The notes under the pieces are model-generated. The model had not been told where the DNA came from. It saw nothing but the letters and a program-made list of their open reading frames with translations, and made no database searches. DNA of 64,000 bases. Source: Mesorhizobium onobrychidis. GTDB lineage: Bacteria; Pseudomonadota; Alphaproteobacteria; Rhizobiales; Rhizobiaceae. Below, piece by piece: positions 26,038 through 34,928 of the stretch (its first letter is position 1; each line of letters opens with the position of its first letter). The stretch is from positions 3,577,501 to 3,641,500 of the forward strand of contig NZ_CP062229.1 in the NCBI RefSeq assembly GCF_024707545.1, read 5' to 3'. A program made the position numbers and the translations under genes.

Positions 26038-26936
26038 TATGCTACCCCCGAAAATTCGTAGCCGGCCTGTTCGAGCCGGTCGCGCAGGGCGGCGATATGG
26101 GGCGGTCCGACTTCGCAGCAGCCGCCAACAATGTCGGCGCCGGCCTCGACCCAGCCGACCGCCTGGCCGGCATAGGCATCCGGATCGAGGTCGTGGCGGG
26201 CGTGCAGCACTTCCACTGTGCCGCCATGCTTGAGCGCCTCAATCGAGGTGAAGCCGTTGGCATAGGCGCCGACCGGGCCGCCGAGACCGATCAGTTCGGG
26301 CAGCGCTGCAGCGATCGCTTCGGGCCGGCAGCAATTGATCAGTCTAGCTGCGACCGGCAGGCCGTCGAGAGCGCCCGACGCCGCCGCAATGGCTTCGCCG
26401 CTGCGCAGCCGTGGTGCGCCGTGATCGGCGAGCGTCCACGACACCCACACCGGCTTGCCGCTTTCCGACGCCGCGGTGACAGCCGCGCGCGCCTCCTCGG
26501 CCGAGGCCATGGTCTCGCACAGGAACAGATCGACGCCGTCAGCCTGCTCGGCAACGATGCGGCGGTAGATGTCGAGCGTATCCTGAAAGGATATCGTCAG
26601 TGCCGGCGCGTAGCTGCCGAACAGGGGCGACAGGCAGCCGGCGATCGCCGCGTCGCCGGCCTGGTCGCGAGCTTGCCTTGCCAGCTCGATGCCGCGTTTC
26701 TGCAGCGGCTTGAACAGCTCTTCCGCGCCCTCGCGCGCCAGCCGCTCGGGCGTTGCGGAATAGGTGTTGATGGTGATGACGCGGGCGCCGGCCCGGATGA
26801 ACTCCGCATGCAGGTCGCGCACCAGATCCGGTTCGTCGATCAGCACCCTGGCCGACCATAGCGGGGTGGGTTCGGAGCTGCTGCGGCGCACCAGTTCCTG
26901 GCCCATGCCGCCATCGGTGAGAATGACAGTCTTCAT
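26037..26936 (-). CDS. Homocysteine S-methyltransferase family protein
   Basis: A 299-aa TIM-barrel enzyme. TDGGMGQELVRR at the start, the NCCRPEAI segment and the C-terminal GGCCEVGPPHI supply the three zinc-binding Cys of the BHMT/MmuM family. Family members move a methyl group from betaine, S-methylmethionine or a similar donor to homocysteine. The ATG at 26936 overlaps the upstream stop (ATGA). Placement between two demethylating flavoproteins suggests use of a methylated-amine donor, which is an inference. Confidence 0.9.
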   Translation of the reverse strand: MKTVILTDGGMGQELVRRSSSEPTPLWSARVLIDEPDLVRDLHAEFIRAGARVITINTYSATPERLAREGAEELFKPLQKRGIELARQARDQAGDAAIAGCLSPLFGSYAPALTISFQDTLDIYRRIVAEQADGVDLFLCETMASAEEARAAVTAASESGKPVWVSWTLADHGAPRLRSGEAIAAASGALDGLPVAARLINCCRPEAIAAALPELIGLGGPVGAYANGFTSIEALKHGGTVEVLHARHDLDPDAYAGQAVGWVEAGADIVGGCCEVGPPHIAALRDRLEQAGYEFSGVA

Positions 26937-29386
26937 GCGCGCAACCTCTCGTTCTTCGGATCCCACAGCGGTTCGTCCTTCTGCACGACCGCCTTGAAGC
27001 GCTCGCCGAAGATCTCGACCTCGACCGCGGTTCCCGGCTCAGTGAGGTCGGCGCGCAGCATGCCGAGCGCGATCGATTTGTCGATGCGATGACCCCAGCC
27101 GCCGGACGTCGTCTCGCCGACGATCCGGCCGTCATGCCACAGCGTCGACATGGTGGGCGCGTCGCAGTCGCCGGGGTTTTCGATGACCAGCGTGACAAAG
27201 CGCTTCTTCACGCCCTGCTGCTTCTCGTTGAGCAGAGCCGCCTTGCCGCGGAAGTCGGGCTTGTCCCATTTGACGAAACGCTCCAACCCGCCCTGCAGGA
27301 TCGAATAGTCGGTCGACAGGTCGCCCTTCCAGGCGCGATAGCCCTTTTCGAGCCGCAGCGAATCCAGCGCGTACATGCCGAACGGCTTCAAGCCATGCTT
27401 CTGCCCGGCCGCCCAGACGGCGTCGAAGACGGCGGCGGCGTCGTTGACCTTGGTGTGGATTTCCCAACCGAGTTCGCCGGCGAAGGACACACGCACCAGC
27501 CTTGCCCAACGGCCGGCGATTGTCGTCTCCTGGTGCGTCAGCCAGGGCAGGGCAAGGTCGGCGGTGCAGACATCGGCGAGGATTTTTCGCGCATTGGGAC
27601 CGGCGAGGATCTGCGTGGCGTATTCCTCGGTCCGGTCGACCAGCTTGAATGAAGCGTCCTTCGGCATGCGCGATTTCAGCCACTCGAAATCATGCCACTG
27701 CGCCACGGCGGCGGTGATCAGCGTCATCAAATTCTCGTCGTGGCGCGCCACCGACATTTCGGTGACGATGCGGCCCTTGTCGTCGGCAAAATAGACGAGG
27801 CCGATGCGGCCGGGTTTCGGCACCAGCCCGGTAACCTGTTGGCTCAACCATTCGGCAGCACCCGGACCGTCGAGATTGAAGCGGGAAAAACCAGGCAGGT
27901 CCAAAATGCCGGCGGCGTCGCGCACGGCGAGGCACTCTTCGCGGACGCGATGCTGCCAGGGCCCGTCGCGGCGGAAGGTCAGCGTCGCGGCTTCCGAGAC
28001 GTCGTCGCCGGCTTGTGCGTACCAGGTGGCGCGCTCCCAGCCACTATAGGCGTCGAAGCAGGCGCCGATTGCCTTGATGCGATCGTGGATCGGCGACAGT
28101 TTGCGGTCGCGCCCAGCCGGCCAGGCATGGCGCGGAAACTGGATGGCGTATTCGTTGCCGTAGATCTCCATGCCCTTGGCGACGCAATAGTCCGGCGCGG
28201 CGGCGAATGAAGTGAAGCGGCGCGGATCGCAGAACCACATGTCCCATTCGGTCTGGCCCCCAGTCACCCATTCGGCCAGCACCTTGCCGGCGCCGCCACC
28301 CTGGGCGATGCCGAAGGTGAAGACGCAGGCCTCGAAGGCGTTCGGCACGCCGGGCATCGGGCCGATCAGCGGGTTGCCGTCCGGCGCGTAGGGGATCGGG
28401 CCGTTGATGACCTTGGACAGTCCGGCGGTGCCGAGAATCGGCACGCGGGCAACGGCATCGGCCAGATAGTCCTCCAGCCGGTCGAGATCGTCGGGGAACA
28501 GCTGGAACGAAAAATCATCAGGCATCGGGTCATTGTGGCCGACCCAATGCGCACGGCAATTGCGCTCATACGGGCCGAGATTCATGCCGTTCTTTTCCTG
28601 GCGCAGATAATAGGAGGTGTCGACGTCGCGCAGCAGCGGCAGTTTCTTGCCTTGCTCTTTCGACCACGCGGCCAGTTCGGGGATTTCCTCGAACAGGATA
28701 TATTGATGGCTCATCACCATCATCGGCACGTCGCGGCCGAACATCTTGCCGACTTCGGCCGCACGGTAGCCGGCGGCGTTGACGACGATCTCGCAGCGAA
28801 TCTCGCCCTGCGCGGTCTCGACCACCCACTCGTCCTTCTCGCGGCGCACGCCGGTGACTGGACAGAAGCGAATGATCTTCGCACCCATGTCGCGGGCGCC
28901 CTTGGCCAGCGCCTGGGTCAGCTGCGCCGGGTCGATGTCGCCGTCGCTCGGATCGTAGAGCGCGCCCTTCAGCTCATGCGTTTCGATGAACGGGTAGCGG
29001 CGCTTGATCTCGTCGAGCCCGACCACATCGATGTCCATGCCCTGATAGCGGCCCATGCCCTTGGCGCGCTGGAACTCCTGCATGCGCTCGGCCGTATGGG
29101 CCAGCCTGAGCGAGCCGGTGACGTGGTAGTTCATGGGATAGCCGACCGCGTCGGCCAGCCCGCGATAGAGCTCCGTCGAATAGCGCTGCATGTTCATCAG
29201 CGACCATGACGAGGAGAAGGTCGGCACGTTGCCGGCCGCATGCCAGGTCGAGCCGGAGGTGAGCTCGTTCTTTTCCAGGAGCAAGCAGTCGGTCCAGCCC
29301 GCCTTGGCGAGATGATAGAGCGAGGAGGCGCCGACAACACCGCCTCCGATGATCACCACACGTGCCGTGGTCGGAAAACCGGCCAT
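26933..29386 (-). CDS. Dimethylglycine dehydrogenase-like FAD/folate enzyme (2)
   Basis: An 817-aa paralogue of the enzyme at 22400-24859 with the same layout. It has the dinucleotide motif RVVIIGGGVVGASSLYHLAK, TSGSTWHAAG with the flavin-linking His, and a C-terminal GcvT folate domain (VSFAGELGWEIHTKVNDAAA). The ATG at 29386 is preceded by ggagaagaat, a good Shine-Dalgarno; a TTG 12 bases earlier would bury it. It follows the XRE-cupin regulator by 16 bases and leads the catabolic genes. Confidence 0.9.
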   Translation of the reverse strand: MAGFPTTARVVIIGGGVVGASSLYHLAKAGWTDCLLLEKNELTSGSTWHAAGNVPTFSSSWSLMNMQRYSTELYRGLADAVGYPMNYHVTGSLRLAHTAERMQEFQRAKGMGRYQGMDIDVVGLDEIKRRYPFIETHELKGALYDPSDGDIDPAQLTQALAKGARDMGAKIIRFCPVTGVRREKDEWVVETAQGEIRCEIVVNAAGYRAAEVGKMFGRDVPMMVMSHQYILFEEIPELAAWSKEQGKKLPLLRDVDTSYYLRQEKNGMNLGPYERNCRAHWVGHNDPMPDDFSFQLFPDDLDRLEDYLADAVARVPILGTAGLSKVINGPIPYAPDGNPLIGPMPGVPNAFEACVFTFGIAQGGGAGKVLAEWVTGGQTEWDMWFCDPRRFTSFAAAPDYCVAKGMEIYGNEYAIQFPRHAWPAGRDRKLSPIHDRIKAIGACFDAYSGWERATWYAQAGDDVSEAATLTFRRDGPWQHRVREECLAVRDAAGILDLPGFSRFNLDGPGAAEWLSQQVTGLVPKPGRIGLVYFADDKGRIVTEMSVARHDENLMTLITAAVAQWHDFEWLKSRMPKDASFKLVDRTEEYATQILAGPNARKILADVCTADLALPWLTHQETTIAGRWARLVRVSFAGELGWEIHTKVNDAAAVFDAVWAAGQKHGLKPFGMYALDSLRLEKGYRAWKGDLSTDYSILQGGLERFVKWDKPDFRGKAALLNEKQQGVKKRFVTLVIENPGDCDAPTMSTLWHDGRIVGETTSGGWGHRIDKSIALGMLRADLTEPGTAVEVEIFGERFKAVVQKDEPLWDPKNERLRA

Positions 29387-29402
29387 ATTCTTCTCCAAAC
29401 CT

Positions 29403-29996
29403 TCAATAAACAGGTGGCGAAACCACCCAGATGACTACCGCTGGCTCCGCTCCAGGATTGCGCCAGCGGAACGGCTTGCCGTCGAAGCGAAAGGAGTCGC
29501 CTTCGCCAAGCTTGTGCCAGACGCCTGATATCTCGATGTCGAAGCTGCCGGAAGCGACATATCCGGCTTCCTCCGTCGGTCGGCGCGCTTCGGTCTTCAG
29601 TTCAGCACCCGGCGCGAAGACCGAACGCAGCATCTCGAAGCTACCGCCGAGATCGGGCGACAGAAGCTCCTCCACCAGGCCGGAATCGCTTGTGCCAAGC
29701 GTGCGGCGGCTGCCGGCGCGCACGACCACGCCGCGCTCGTTCTCGACGGGCACGTCGTGACTGAAGAACAGACTGACCGGCACGCCGAACAATTCTGCGA
29801 AGGCGCGCAGATCGCTAAGCGATGGTATCGACAGGCCGCGCTCGACCTGACTGACCCAGCCGACGGAGCGGCCGACCTTCAGTCCCGTCTCGGCAAGCGT
29901 CAGCCCGCGCGCCCTGCGCAGCGCCCTGATATCGCCGGCCAGCAGCCGTTCGCGGTTTTCCTGCTCCGATCTGATGGCGGTTGAGGGCAAAGCCAT
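29403..29996 (-). CDS. XRE-family regulator with cupin sensor domain
   Basis: A 197-aa protein. An N-terminal helix-turn-helix domain (about 20-78, GDIRALRRARGLTLAETGLK...GWVSQVERGLSIPSLSDL) is joined to a C-terminal cupin (about 125-195). Such regulators often sense the substrate of the adjacent catabolic operon. It is the first gene of a minus-strand operon with the dimethylglycine-dehydrogenase-like enzymes. The array of TGAAAAATT repeats just upstream is its probable operator, implying autoregulation. Confidence 0.9.
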   Translation of the reverse strand: MALPSTAIRSEQENRERLLAGDIRALRRARGLTLAETGLKVGRSVGWVSQVERGLSIPSLSDLRAFAELFGVPVSLFFSHDVPVENERGVVVRAGSRRTLGTSDSGLVEELLSPDLGGSFEMLRSVFAPGAELKTEARRPTEEAGYVASGSFDIEISGVWHKLGEGDSFRFDGKPFRWRNPGAEPAVVIWVVSPPVY

Positions 29997-30005
29997 TTCT
30001 CTTGA

Positions 30006-30100
30006 TGAAAAATTTCACTCGGTGAAAAATTCCCCTGGTGAAAAATTCGGGGCAAATTTCATGAGAGGTCAAGTTCGTGAAAAAATCAATAGAATTTTCA
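30006..30100. promoter_or_regulatory. Operator array of TGAAAAATT repeats
   Basis: TGAAAAATT begins at 30006, 30023 and 30039, a 16-17 bp spacing. Complementary half-sites TTTCA occur at 30013-30017, 30057-30061 and 30096-30100. A further TGAAAAAATC begins at 30078. The array starts 10 bp from the start codon of the XRE-cupin gene. It probably overlaps that gene's promoter. Confidence 0.75.
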
Positions 30101-30185
30101 TGAGGCCACAAGATTTGCTTGCGCCATTTTGGCGGTTCAGGCAAAGGCTCGGCCACGAACGGCGAGTGAGGGCGCCCGGTCGAGG

Positions 30186-30300
30186 CCTACGATAGAGTGC
30201 CACGCGTCAAATTGGACCCGCAATGGTGCTCTCTCATTTTCTGGACGGCGCATGATCCTTTCCGGAATCGATTCCGGTTTCCGGGTCACGCGCAAAGGGA
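30186..30300. repeat. Rhizobial intergenic repeat, copy A
   Basis: It contains agtgccacgcgtc, ttggac and gcgcatgatcc...ggaatcgattccgg...ggtcacgcgc, a partly palindromic block. The same arrangement recurs at 39786-39890. It lies directly before the nitroreductase start. Confidence 0.75.
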
Positions 30301-30305
30301 CGCCC

Positions 30306-31007
30306 ATGCTGGAAAACAGGACTAAGATTACAGATGATGCGATCGTAGACGAGGCGATCACGTCGCGCCGTTCGGTGCGGGCCTTTCTGCCCGACATGGT
30401 CGACGATGAGACGATCCGCGCCATTCTCGCCGTTGCCGCGCGCGCGCCTTCGGGCACCAACATGCAGCCCTGGCGGGTCTACGTCACCAAGGGCGAGGTC
30501 AAGCAGCGGATCACCGATGCCATCCTCAATTCCGGCATCCGCGCCGAAAAGGCCGAGTGGGATGAATATCGCTACTACCCGGACCAGTTCTTCGAACCCT
30601 ATCTCACCCGGCGGCGGGCGAACGGCTTCGGCCTCTACAGCGTGCTCGGCATCGGTCGGCGTGAGGTCGACAGGATGCGCGCGCAGCACGACCGCAACTT
30701 CGTCTTCTTCGACGCGCCGGTCGGCATGATCTTCACCGTCGACCGGCGGCTGAACAAGGGGTCGTGGATCGATTACGGCATGTTCCTGCAGAACATCATG
30801 GTGGCGGCACGGGGCAGGGGCCTGCACACCTGCCCGCAGGCCGCCTTTGCACCCTATCACAAGCAGATCAGGCCGGTGCTCAACATTCCCGACGAGGAGA
30901 TCGTCGTCTGCGGCATGGCGCTCGGCCATGAGGACACGTCCAAGCCCGAAAACGAGTTCCGCACCGACCGCGCGCCGCTGGAAGAGTGGGTGACGTTCGC
31001 CAAATGA
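30306..31007 (+). CDS. Nitroreductase-family FMN protein
   Basis: A 233-aa protein. The FMN-binding start TSRRSVRAFLPDMVDDETI and AARAPSGTNMQPWRVYV are typical of the NfsA/FRP fold, as is the GRGLHTCPQAAFAPY segment. Such proteins reduce nitroaromatics, quinones or related compounds using NAD(P)H. The ATG at 30306 was chosen because upstream codons lie in a repeat. It is convergent with soxG, and no operon partner is evident. Confidence 0.88.
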   Translation: MLENRTKITDDAIVDEAITSRRSVRAFLPDMVDDETIRAILAVAARAPSGTNMQPWRVYVTKGEVKQRITDAILNSGIRAEKAEWDEYRYYPDQFFEPYLTRRRANGFGLYSVLGIGRREVDRMRAQHDRNFVFFDAPVGMIFTVDRRLNKGSWIDYGMFLQNIMVAARGRGLHTCPQAAFAPYHKQIRPVLNIPDEEIVVCGMALGHEDTSKPENEFRTDRAPLEEWVTFAK

Positions 31008-31044
31008 GGTGGCGCCAAGTGAGGTGACGACGCGCCGCCTCGGT

Positions 31045-31632
31045 CTACTGCACTTCGTAGCCGACTTCCTCGCTCGCGTGGCAGAGCGCCTTCCAGAATG
31101 AGCGCGCAAACGACCGGAATACATAAATGTCGAACTGGTCGGCGCCGGTGCGCTGGATCTGGGCGAAGACGTCATGATGCATGGTCGAGCGGCCGGCGCC
31201 GACCGGGAAGGCCGGCAGCGCGAAGTCGATGGCGAAGAATTTCGCCAGCACCCATTCGGCCTTCGGTCCGGCGATGCGGATCGCGGTGCGGCCGTGCGAC
31301 AGGTCGGTCACCGTGCCTATCGCCGGGGTGACGATATTGGCAAAGGCCGGTGCCAGGCCCTCGGCCTCGTCGACCACGGTGAATTTTCCCGGCGCAAAAC
31401 CAAACACCGACCTCACGCCATCGGTGCTGCCGGCGCCGGCGCCATCGGGCAGCGCAAGGCCGGTAACGGTGCGGATGCCTGATATCAACTTCTTCTCCTG
31501 GCCCGGCCAGGCAGCGAGCTGCAGGATCGATCTCGGCCTGGTTTCGGAGAGGATGACATCGATGCCGTGTTCGAAATCGCCATGCGAGCCGGTGCGCAGC
31601 TCCAGCTCAAGTGGTGATTGGCGCTCAACCAT
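31045..31632 (-). CDS. soxG: Sarcosine oxidase gamma subunit
   Basis: A 195-aa protein starting MVERQSPLELEL. It matches the gamma subunit by size, position and features such as the GRTAIRIAGPKAEWVLAKFF segment. In heterotetrameric sarcosine oxidase the gamma subunit helps hold alpha and beta together and is GcvT-related. The ATG at 31632 overlaps the end of soxA by 8 bases; longer frames would run inside soxA. It is the last gene of soxBDAG. Confidence 0.9.
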   Translation of the reverse strand: MVERQSPLELELRTGSHGDFEHGIDVILSETRPRSILQLAAWPGQEKKLISGIRTVTGLALPDGAGAGSTDGVRSVFGFAPGKFTVVDEAEGLAPAFANIVTPAIGTVTDLSHGRTAIRIAGPKAEWVLAKFFAIDFALPAFPVGAGRSTMHHDVFAQIQRTGADQFDIYVFRSFARSFWKALCHASEEVGYEVQ

Positions 31633-34627
31633 GCATGCGGCTCCCGTCCGGATCAAAGAAGTGGTTGGAGACGATCTCGACCGGGCCGAACCGGTTGCGC
31701 AGGGGATCGGAGATATGGGCGCGCGCGCCGCGCCGTGCCTTGCCATCCTTGACCAAAGCGAGCGCGATGTACTTGCCGAGCGCCGGCGAATAACAGCAAG
31801 CGGTGATGTGGCCGATGGAATCGTGCGGATTGGCTTCGTCAAGCGCCTCGACGATGTGCGCGCCGCCGTTGAGCGGCTGGTTGTCCAGCGAAATCAGGCC
31901 GACGAGTTCCAGACGTCCGGGCGCGATCAGCCCCTCGCGATCCATCATCGCCGAGCCGATGAAGGGCTTCTTCTTGGACAGCATCCAGTCGAGATGCAGG
32001 TCGCGCGCCGTGGTGCGGCCGTCGATCTCGGCGCCGGTGACGTGGCCTTTCTCGATGCGCATCGTGCCCAGCGCCTCAAGCCCGTAAGTCACCAGTCCGA
32101 ACGGCTTGCCGGCTTCGATCAACGCTTCCCAGACATGGGTGCCGTACCCGGCGCCGGAGTAAACTTCGAAGGCCATTTCGCCGGAGAAGGAAAGCCGGCA
32201 GATCATCACCGGCACGCCCGATATCTTGCCGTGCACGATGCCCATGAAAGGCAGTGCGGCGTTGTCGACGGCAGTGCCGGTGACGCAAGCAGCAAGAATG
32301 GCTCGCGCCTTTGGCCCGCCGATCGCCGCCCCCGCCCATTCGTCGGTCACCGAAGTGACATGGACCTTCAGCTCCGGCCAGATGACGTCGAGGAAATACT
32401 CCAGATGCTGCATCACCTTGCCGGCATTGGCGGTGGTGGTGGTCATCAAGAAATCCTGTTCGCCGAGCCGCCACGTCGTGCCGTCGTCGAAGGCGAGGCC
32501 GTCCTCGCGCAGCATCAGCCCGTAGCGGGCCTTGCCGACGGCCAGCGTCGAGAACATGTTGGTGTAGACCCGGTCGAGGAATTCCGCCGCGTCCGGACCC
32601 TGCACGGCGATCTTGCCCAGCGTCGAGACATCGACGATGCCGGCGCTTTCGCGCGTCGCCCTGGCTTCGCGCACATAGGCCTGCTCGATCGTTTCGCCTG
32701 AAAGCCCGTAGATCATCGGGCGATACCAGAGGCCGGCCGAATACATGGTCGCGCCGTCGGCGACGTGCCAGTCATGCATCGGCGTCAGCCGCTCGGGTTT
32801 CAGGTCGCCGAACCGCTCGGCGGCCAACGAGCCGATCGACACCGCCGAAAAGGGTGGGCGAAAGCGTGTCGTGCCGACTTCGGGGATCGGCTTGCCCAAC
32901 GCCTCGGCCATGATGGCGAGGCCGGGTATGTTGGAGCTCTTGCCCTGGTCGGTCGCCATGCCGAGCGTGGTGTAACGCTTCAGATGCTCGACCGAGATGA
33001 AGCCTTCGCGATGCGCCAGCCGCACATCCTCCGCGGTCACGTCGTGCTGGAAATCGACGAAGCTTTTTCCATCAGCCCTGATCTCGAACACCGGCGCCGG
33101 ATCGGGATCGCCGGGTGCGGCTTCGACGACTGGCAGGGCCGCTGGCGTACCCGTTCCACCCGCCGCGGAAAGGCCGGCGGCGCGGCCTTCGGCGATTGCC
33201 TCAGCGGTGGAAAAGCTGCCGGTGAAGGCGCCGGCGCCAATCCATGTTGGCCATCTCGGCGTCGGCTTCGGCGGCAGGAAGGCCTGCCGGGCGGCATTCC
33301 ATTCCGCCTTGGCGCCCGCCTGGCTGGCCAGATGGATGGTTGGCGACCAGCCTCCCGACATCAGCAGGCAGTCGGCTTGAATGCTGCGCGCGTCGCCGGC
33401 AAGCGCGCCGTTGATCATGTCGAAGCGCTGCACCTTGATGCCGGACAGCGCCTTGCCGCCTTCGGTGGCGACCACGGCGTGAGCGGAAAAGCTCTTGGCC
33501 TCCGCTTCATCGGCGAGCTCGCGCATCTCGCTCGAAAGCTCCGGCCGCACATCGACGATGGCGACGATCGACGCACCGGCCTTCTTCAGCGCAAGGGCGG
33601 AGCGATAGGCGCTGTCGTTGTTGGTGAAGAGCGCGATCCTGTTGCCCGGCAGCACGCCGTACTCGTTGGCGTAGCGCTCGGCGGCATGCGCCAGCATCAC
33701 ACCCGGCCGGTCGTTGCCTGGAAACACTAGCGGCCGCTCGAAGGAGCCGGTGGCCAGCACCACCGACTTGGCGCGAATGGTCCAATAGCGATGGCGCGGT
33801 TCGCCCTTGCCGGGCCTCTCCTTATGGTCGGTGACCCGTTCAAGCGCGGCGAGCACGTTGCCGTCGTAATAGCCCCAGACCGTGGTGCGCGGCAGCAGGC
33901 GGACATTGTCATAGCCTTCGAGCTGGCCGGCGGCTCGCGCTGCCCAGTCCGCCCCGGGCATCCTGTCGATCGTCTCGCCCGACCAGTTGGCCGAGCCGCC
34001 GAAACGCGGCTCGAGCTCGCTGAGGATGACACGCGCGCCCTGATCGGCGGCTGCCCTGGCGGCCATCAGCCCGGCCGGACCGGAGCCGACCACCAGCACA
34101 TCGCAGAAAGCGTTCATGCGCTCATAACGCGCCGTGTCTGCAGCGGTCCCGGCACGGCCGAGACCGGCGGCGCGGCGGATGAAATGCTCGCAGAACATCC
34201 AGAAACGCGTGCTCTTCAGCGGGCCGATGGCGGGTCCCATGAAGGTCTTGTAATAGAAGCCGGCGGACAGAAGCTTGCCGCCGAGCTGGTTGACGGCGCT
34301 GACATCCCAGGCCAGCGATGGAAAGCGGTTCTGGCTGACAGCGGTCAGCCCGTCATAGATCTCGACCATGGTTGCGGCGATGTTGGGCTCGCGAACCTCG
34401 TCCCGCAACACCGTCACCAGGGCGTTCGGCTCCTCGACGCCTGATGTCAGAACGCCGCGCGGGCGGTGATATTTGAACGAGCGCCCGAACACGGTGACAC
34501 CGTTGGCCAGCAGCGCTGAGGCAAGCGTGTCGCCGGCATGGCCGGTGTAGGGCGCGCCGTCGAAGGTGAACCGGATGGTTCGCAGCCGGTCGATCCGGCC
34601 ACCGGAATCGGTGCGGCGCGGGCTCAT
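31625..34627 (-). CDS. soxA: Sarcosine oxidase alpha subunit
   Basis: A 1000-aa protein of standard length for the heterotetrameric enzyme. The N-terminal 2Fe-2S-like fold domain (about 15-100, FTFDGAPYTGHAGDTLASALL) lacks cluster cysteines, as usual in this subunit. An NAD-binding module follows (VLVVGSGPAGLMAARAAADQ, about 175-195). The C-terminal 400 residues are a GcvT-type folate domain. With the beta subunit it oxidises sarcosine to glycine, forming 5,10-methylene-tetrahydrofolate. It overlaps soxD upstream (ATGA) and soxG downstream. Confidence 0.97.
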   Translation of the reverse strand: MSPRRTDSGGRIDRLRTIRFTFDGAPYTGHAGDTLASALLANGVTVFGRSFKYHRPRGVLTSGVEEPNALVTVLRDEVREPNIAATMVEIYDGLTAVSQNRFPSLAWDVSAVNQLGGKLLSAGFYYKTFMGPAIGPLKSTRFWMFCEHFIRRAAGLGRAGTAADTARYERMNAFCDVLVVGSGPAGLMAARAAADQGARVILSELEPRFGGSANWSGETIDRMPGADWAARAAGQLEGYDNVRLLPRTTVWGYYDGNVLAALERVTDHKERPGKGEPRHRYWTIRAKSVVLATGSFERPLVFPGNDRPGVMLAHAAERYANEYGVLPGNRIALFTNNDSAYRSALALKKAGASIVAIVDVRPELSSEMRELADEAEAKSFSAHAVVATEGGKALSGIKVQRFDMINGALAGDARSIQADCLLMSGGWSPTIHLASQAGAKAEWNAARQAFLPPKPTPRWPTWIGAGAFTGSFSTAEAIAEGRAAGLSAAGGTGTPAALPVVEAAPGDPDPAPVFEIRADGKSFVDFQHDVTAEDVRLAHREGFISVEHLKRYTTLGMATDQGKSSNIPGLAIMAEALGKPIPEVGTTRFRPPFSAVSIGSLAAERFGDLKPERLTPMHDWHVADGATMYSAGLWYRPMIYGLSGETIEQAYVREARATRESAGIVDVSTLGKIAVQGPDAAEFLDRVYTNMFSTLAVGKARYGLMLREDGLAFDDGTTWRLGEQDFLMTTTTANAGKVMQHLEYFLDVIWPELKVHVTSVTDEWAGAAIGGPKARAILAACVTGTAVDNAALPFMGIVHGKISGVPVMICRLSFSGEMAFEVYSGAGYGTHVWEALIEAGKPFGLVTYGLEALGTMRIEKGHVTGAEIDGRTTARDLHLDWMLSKKKPFIGSAMMDREGLIAPGRLELVGLISLDNQPLNGGAHIVEALDEANPHDSIGHITACCYSPALGKYIALALVKDGKARRGARAHISDPLRNRFGPVEIVSNHFFDPDGSRMHG

Positions 34628-34920
34628 GACTTGCCCTCCGTCTTGTGCCGCGCAACGGATTTGTGGTCGCCGCGCGCGAAGGCGACGCTGGAGATCTCGT
34701 GTGTCAGCGTGTTGCGAACGACCCTGAGATGGGCGCGGCAGCCGCCGGAATGCTGCCAGATCTCGTTGTGGTCACCCGCCGGATTCAACCGGTCGTAGAC
34801 ATAGGCGTTCCAGGCATCGAGGTCCTGCGAGGCAGGTTGAGGGCGCTCACGGTTGCCGTCACCCTGATAGGTGAACTCGATGACGTCGCGCGGGCCGCAA
34901 TAGGGGCAGGTAATCAGCAT
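34624..34920 (-). CDS. soxD: Sarcosine oxidase delta subunit
   Basis: A 98-aa protein. The zinc site is visible as CPYCG near the N-terminus with HSGGC later (about residues 57-61). This is the smallest subunit of heterotetrameric sarcosine oxidase, encoded as usual between soxB and soxA. It lies 8 bp after soxB and overlaps soxA. Confidence 0.96.
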   Translation of the reverse strand: MLITCPYCGPRDVIEFTYQGDGNRERPQPASQDLDAWNAYVYDRLNPAGDHNEIWQHSGGCRAHLRVVRNTLTHEISSVAFARGDHKSVARHKTEGKS

Positions 34921-34928
34921 GGAAATTC

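Noticed and set aside
31181..32701. 506-aa plus-strand open frame opposite soxG/soxA.
   Set aside because: Both sarcosine oxidase subunits are unambiguous on the other strand.
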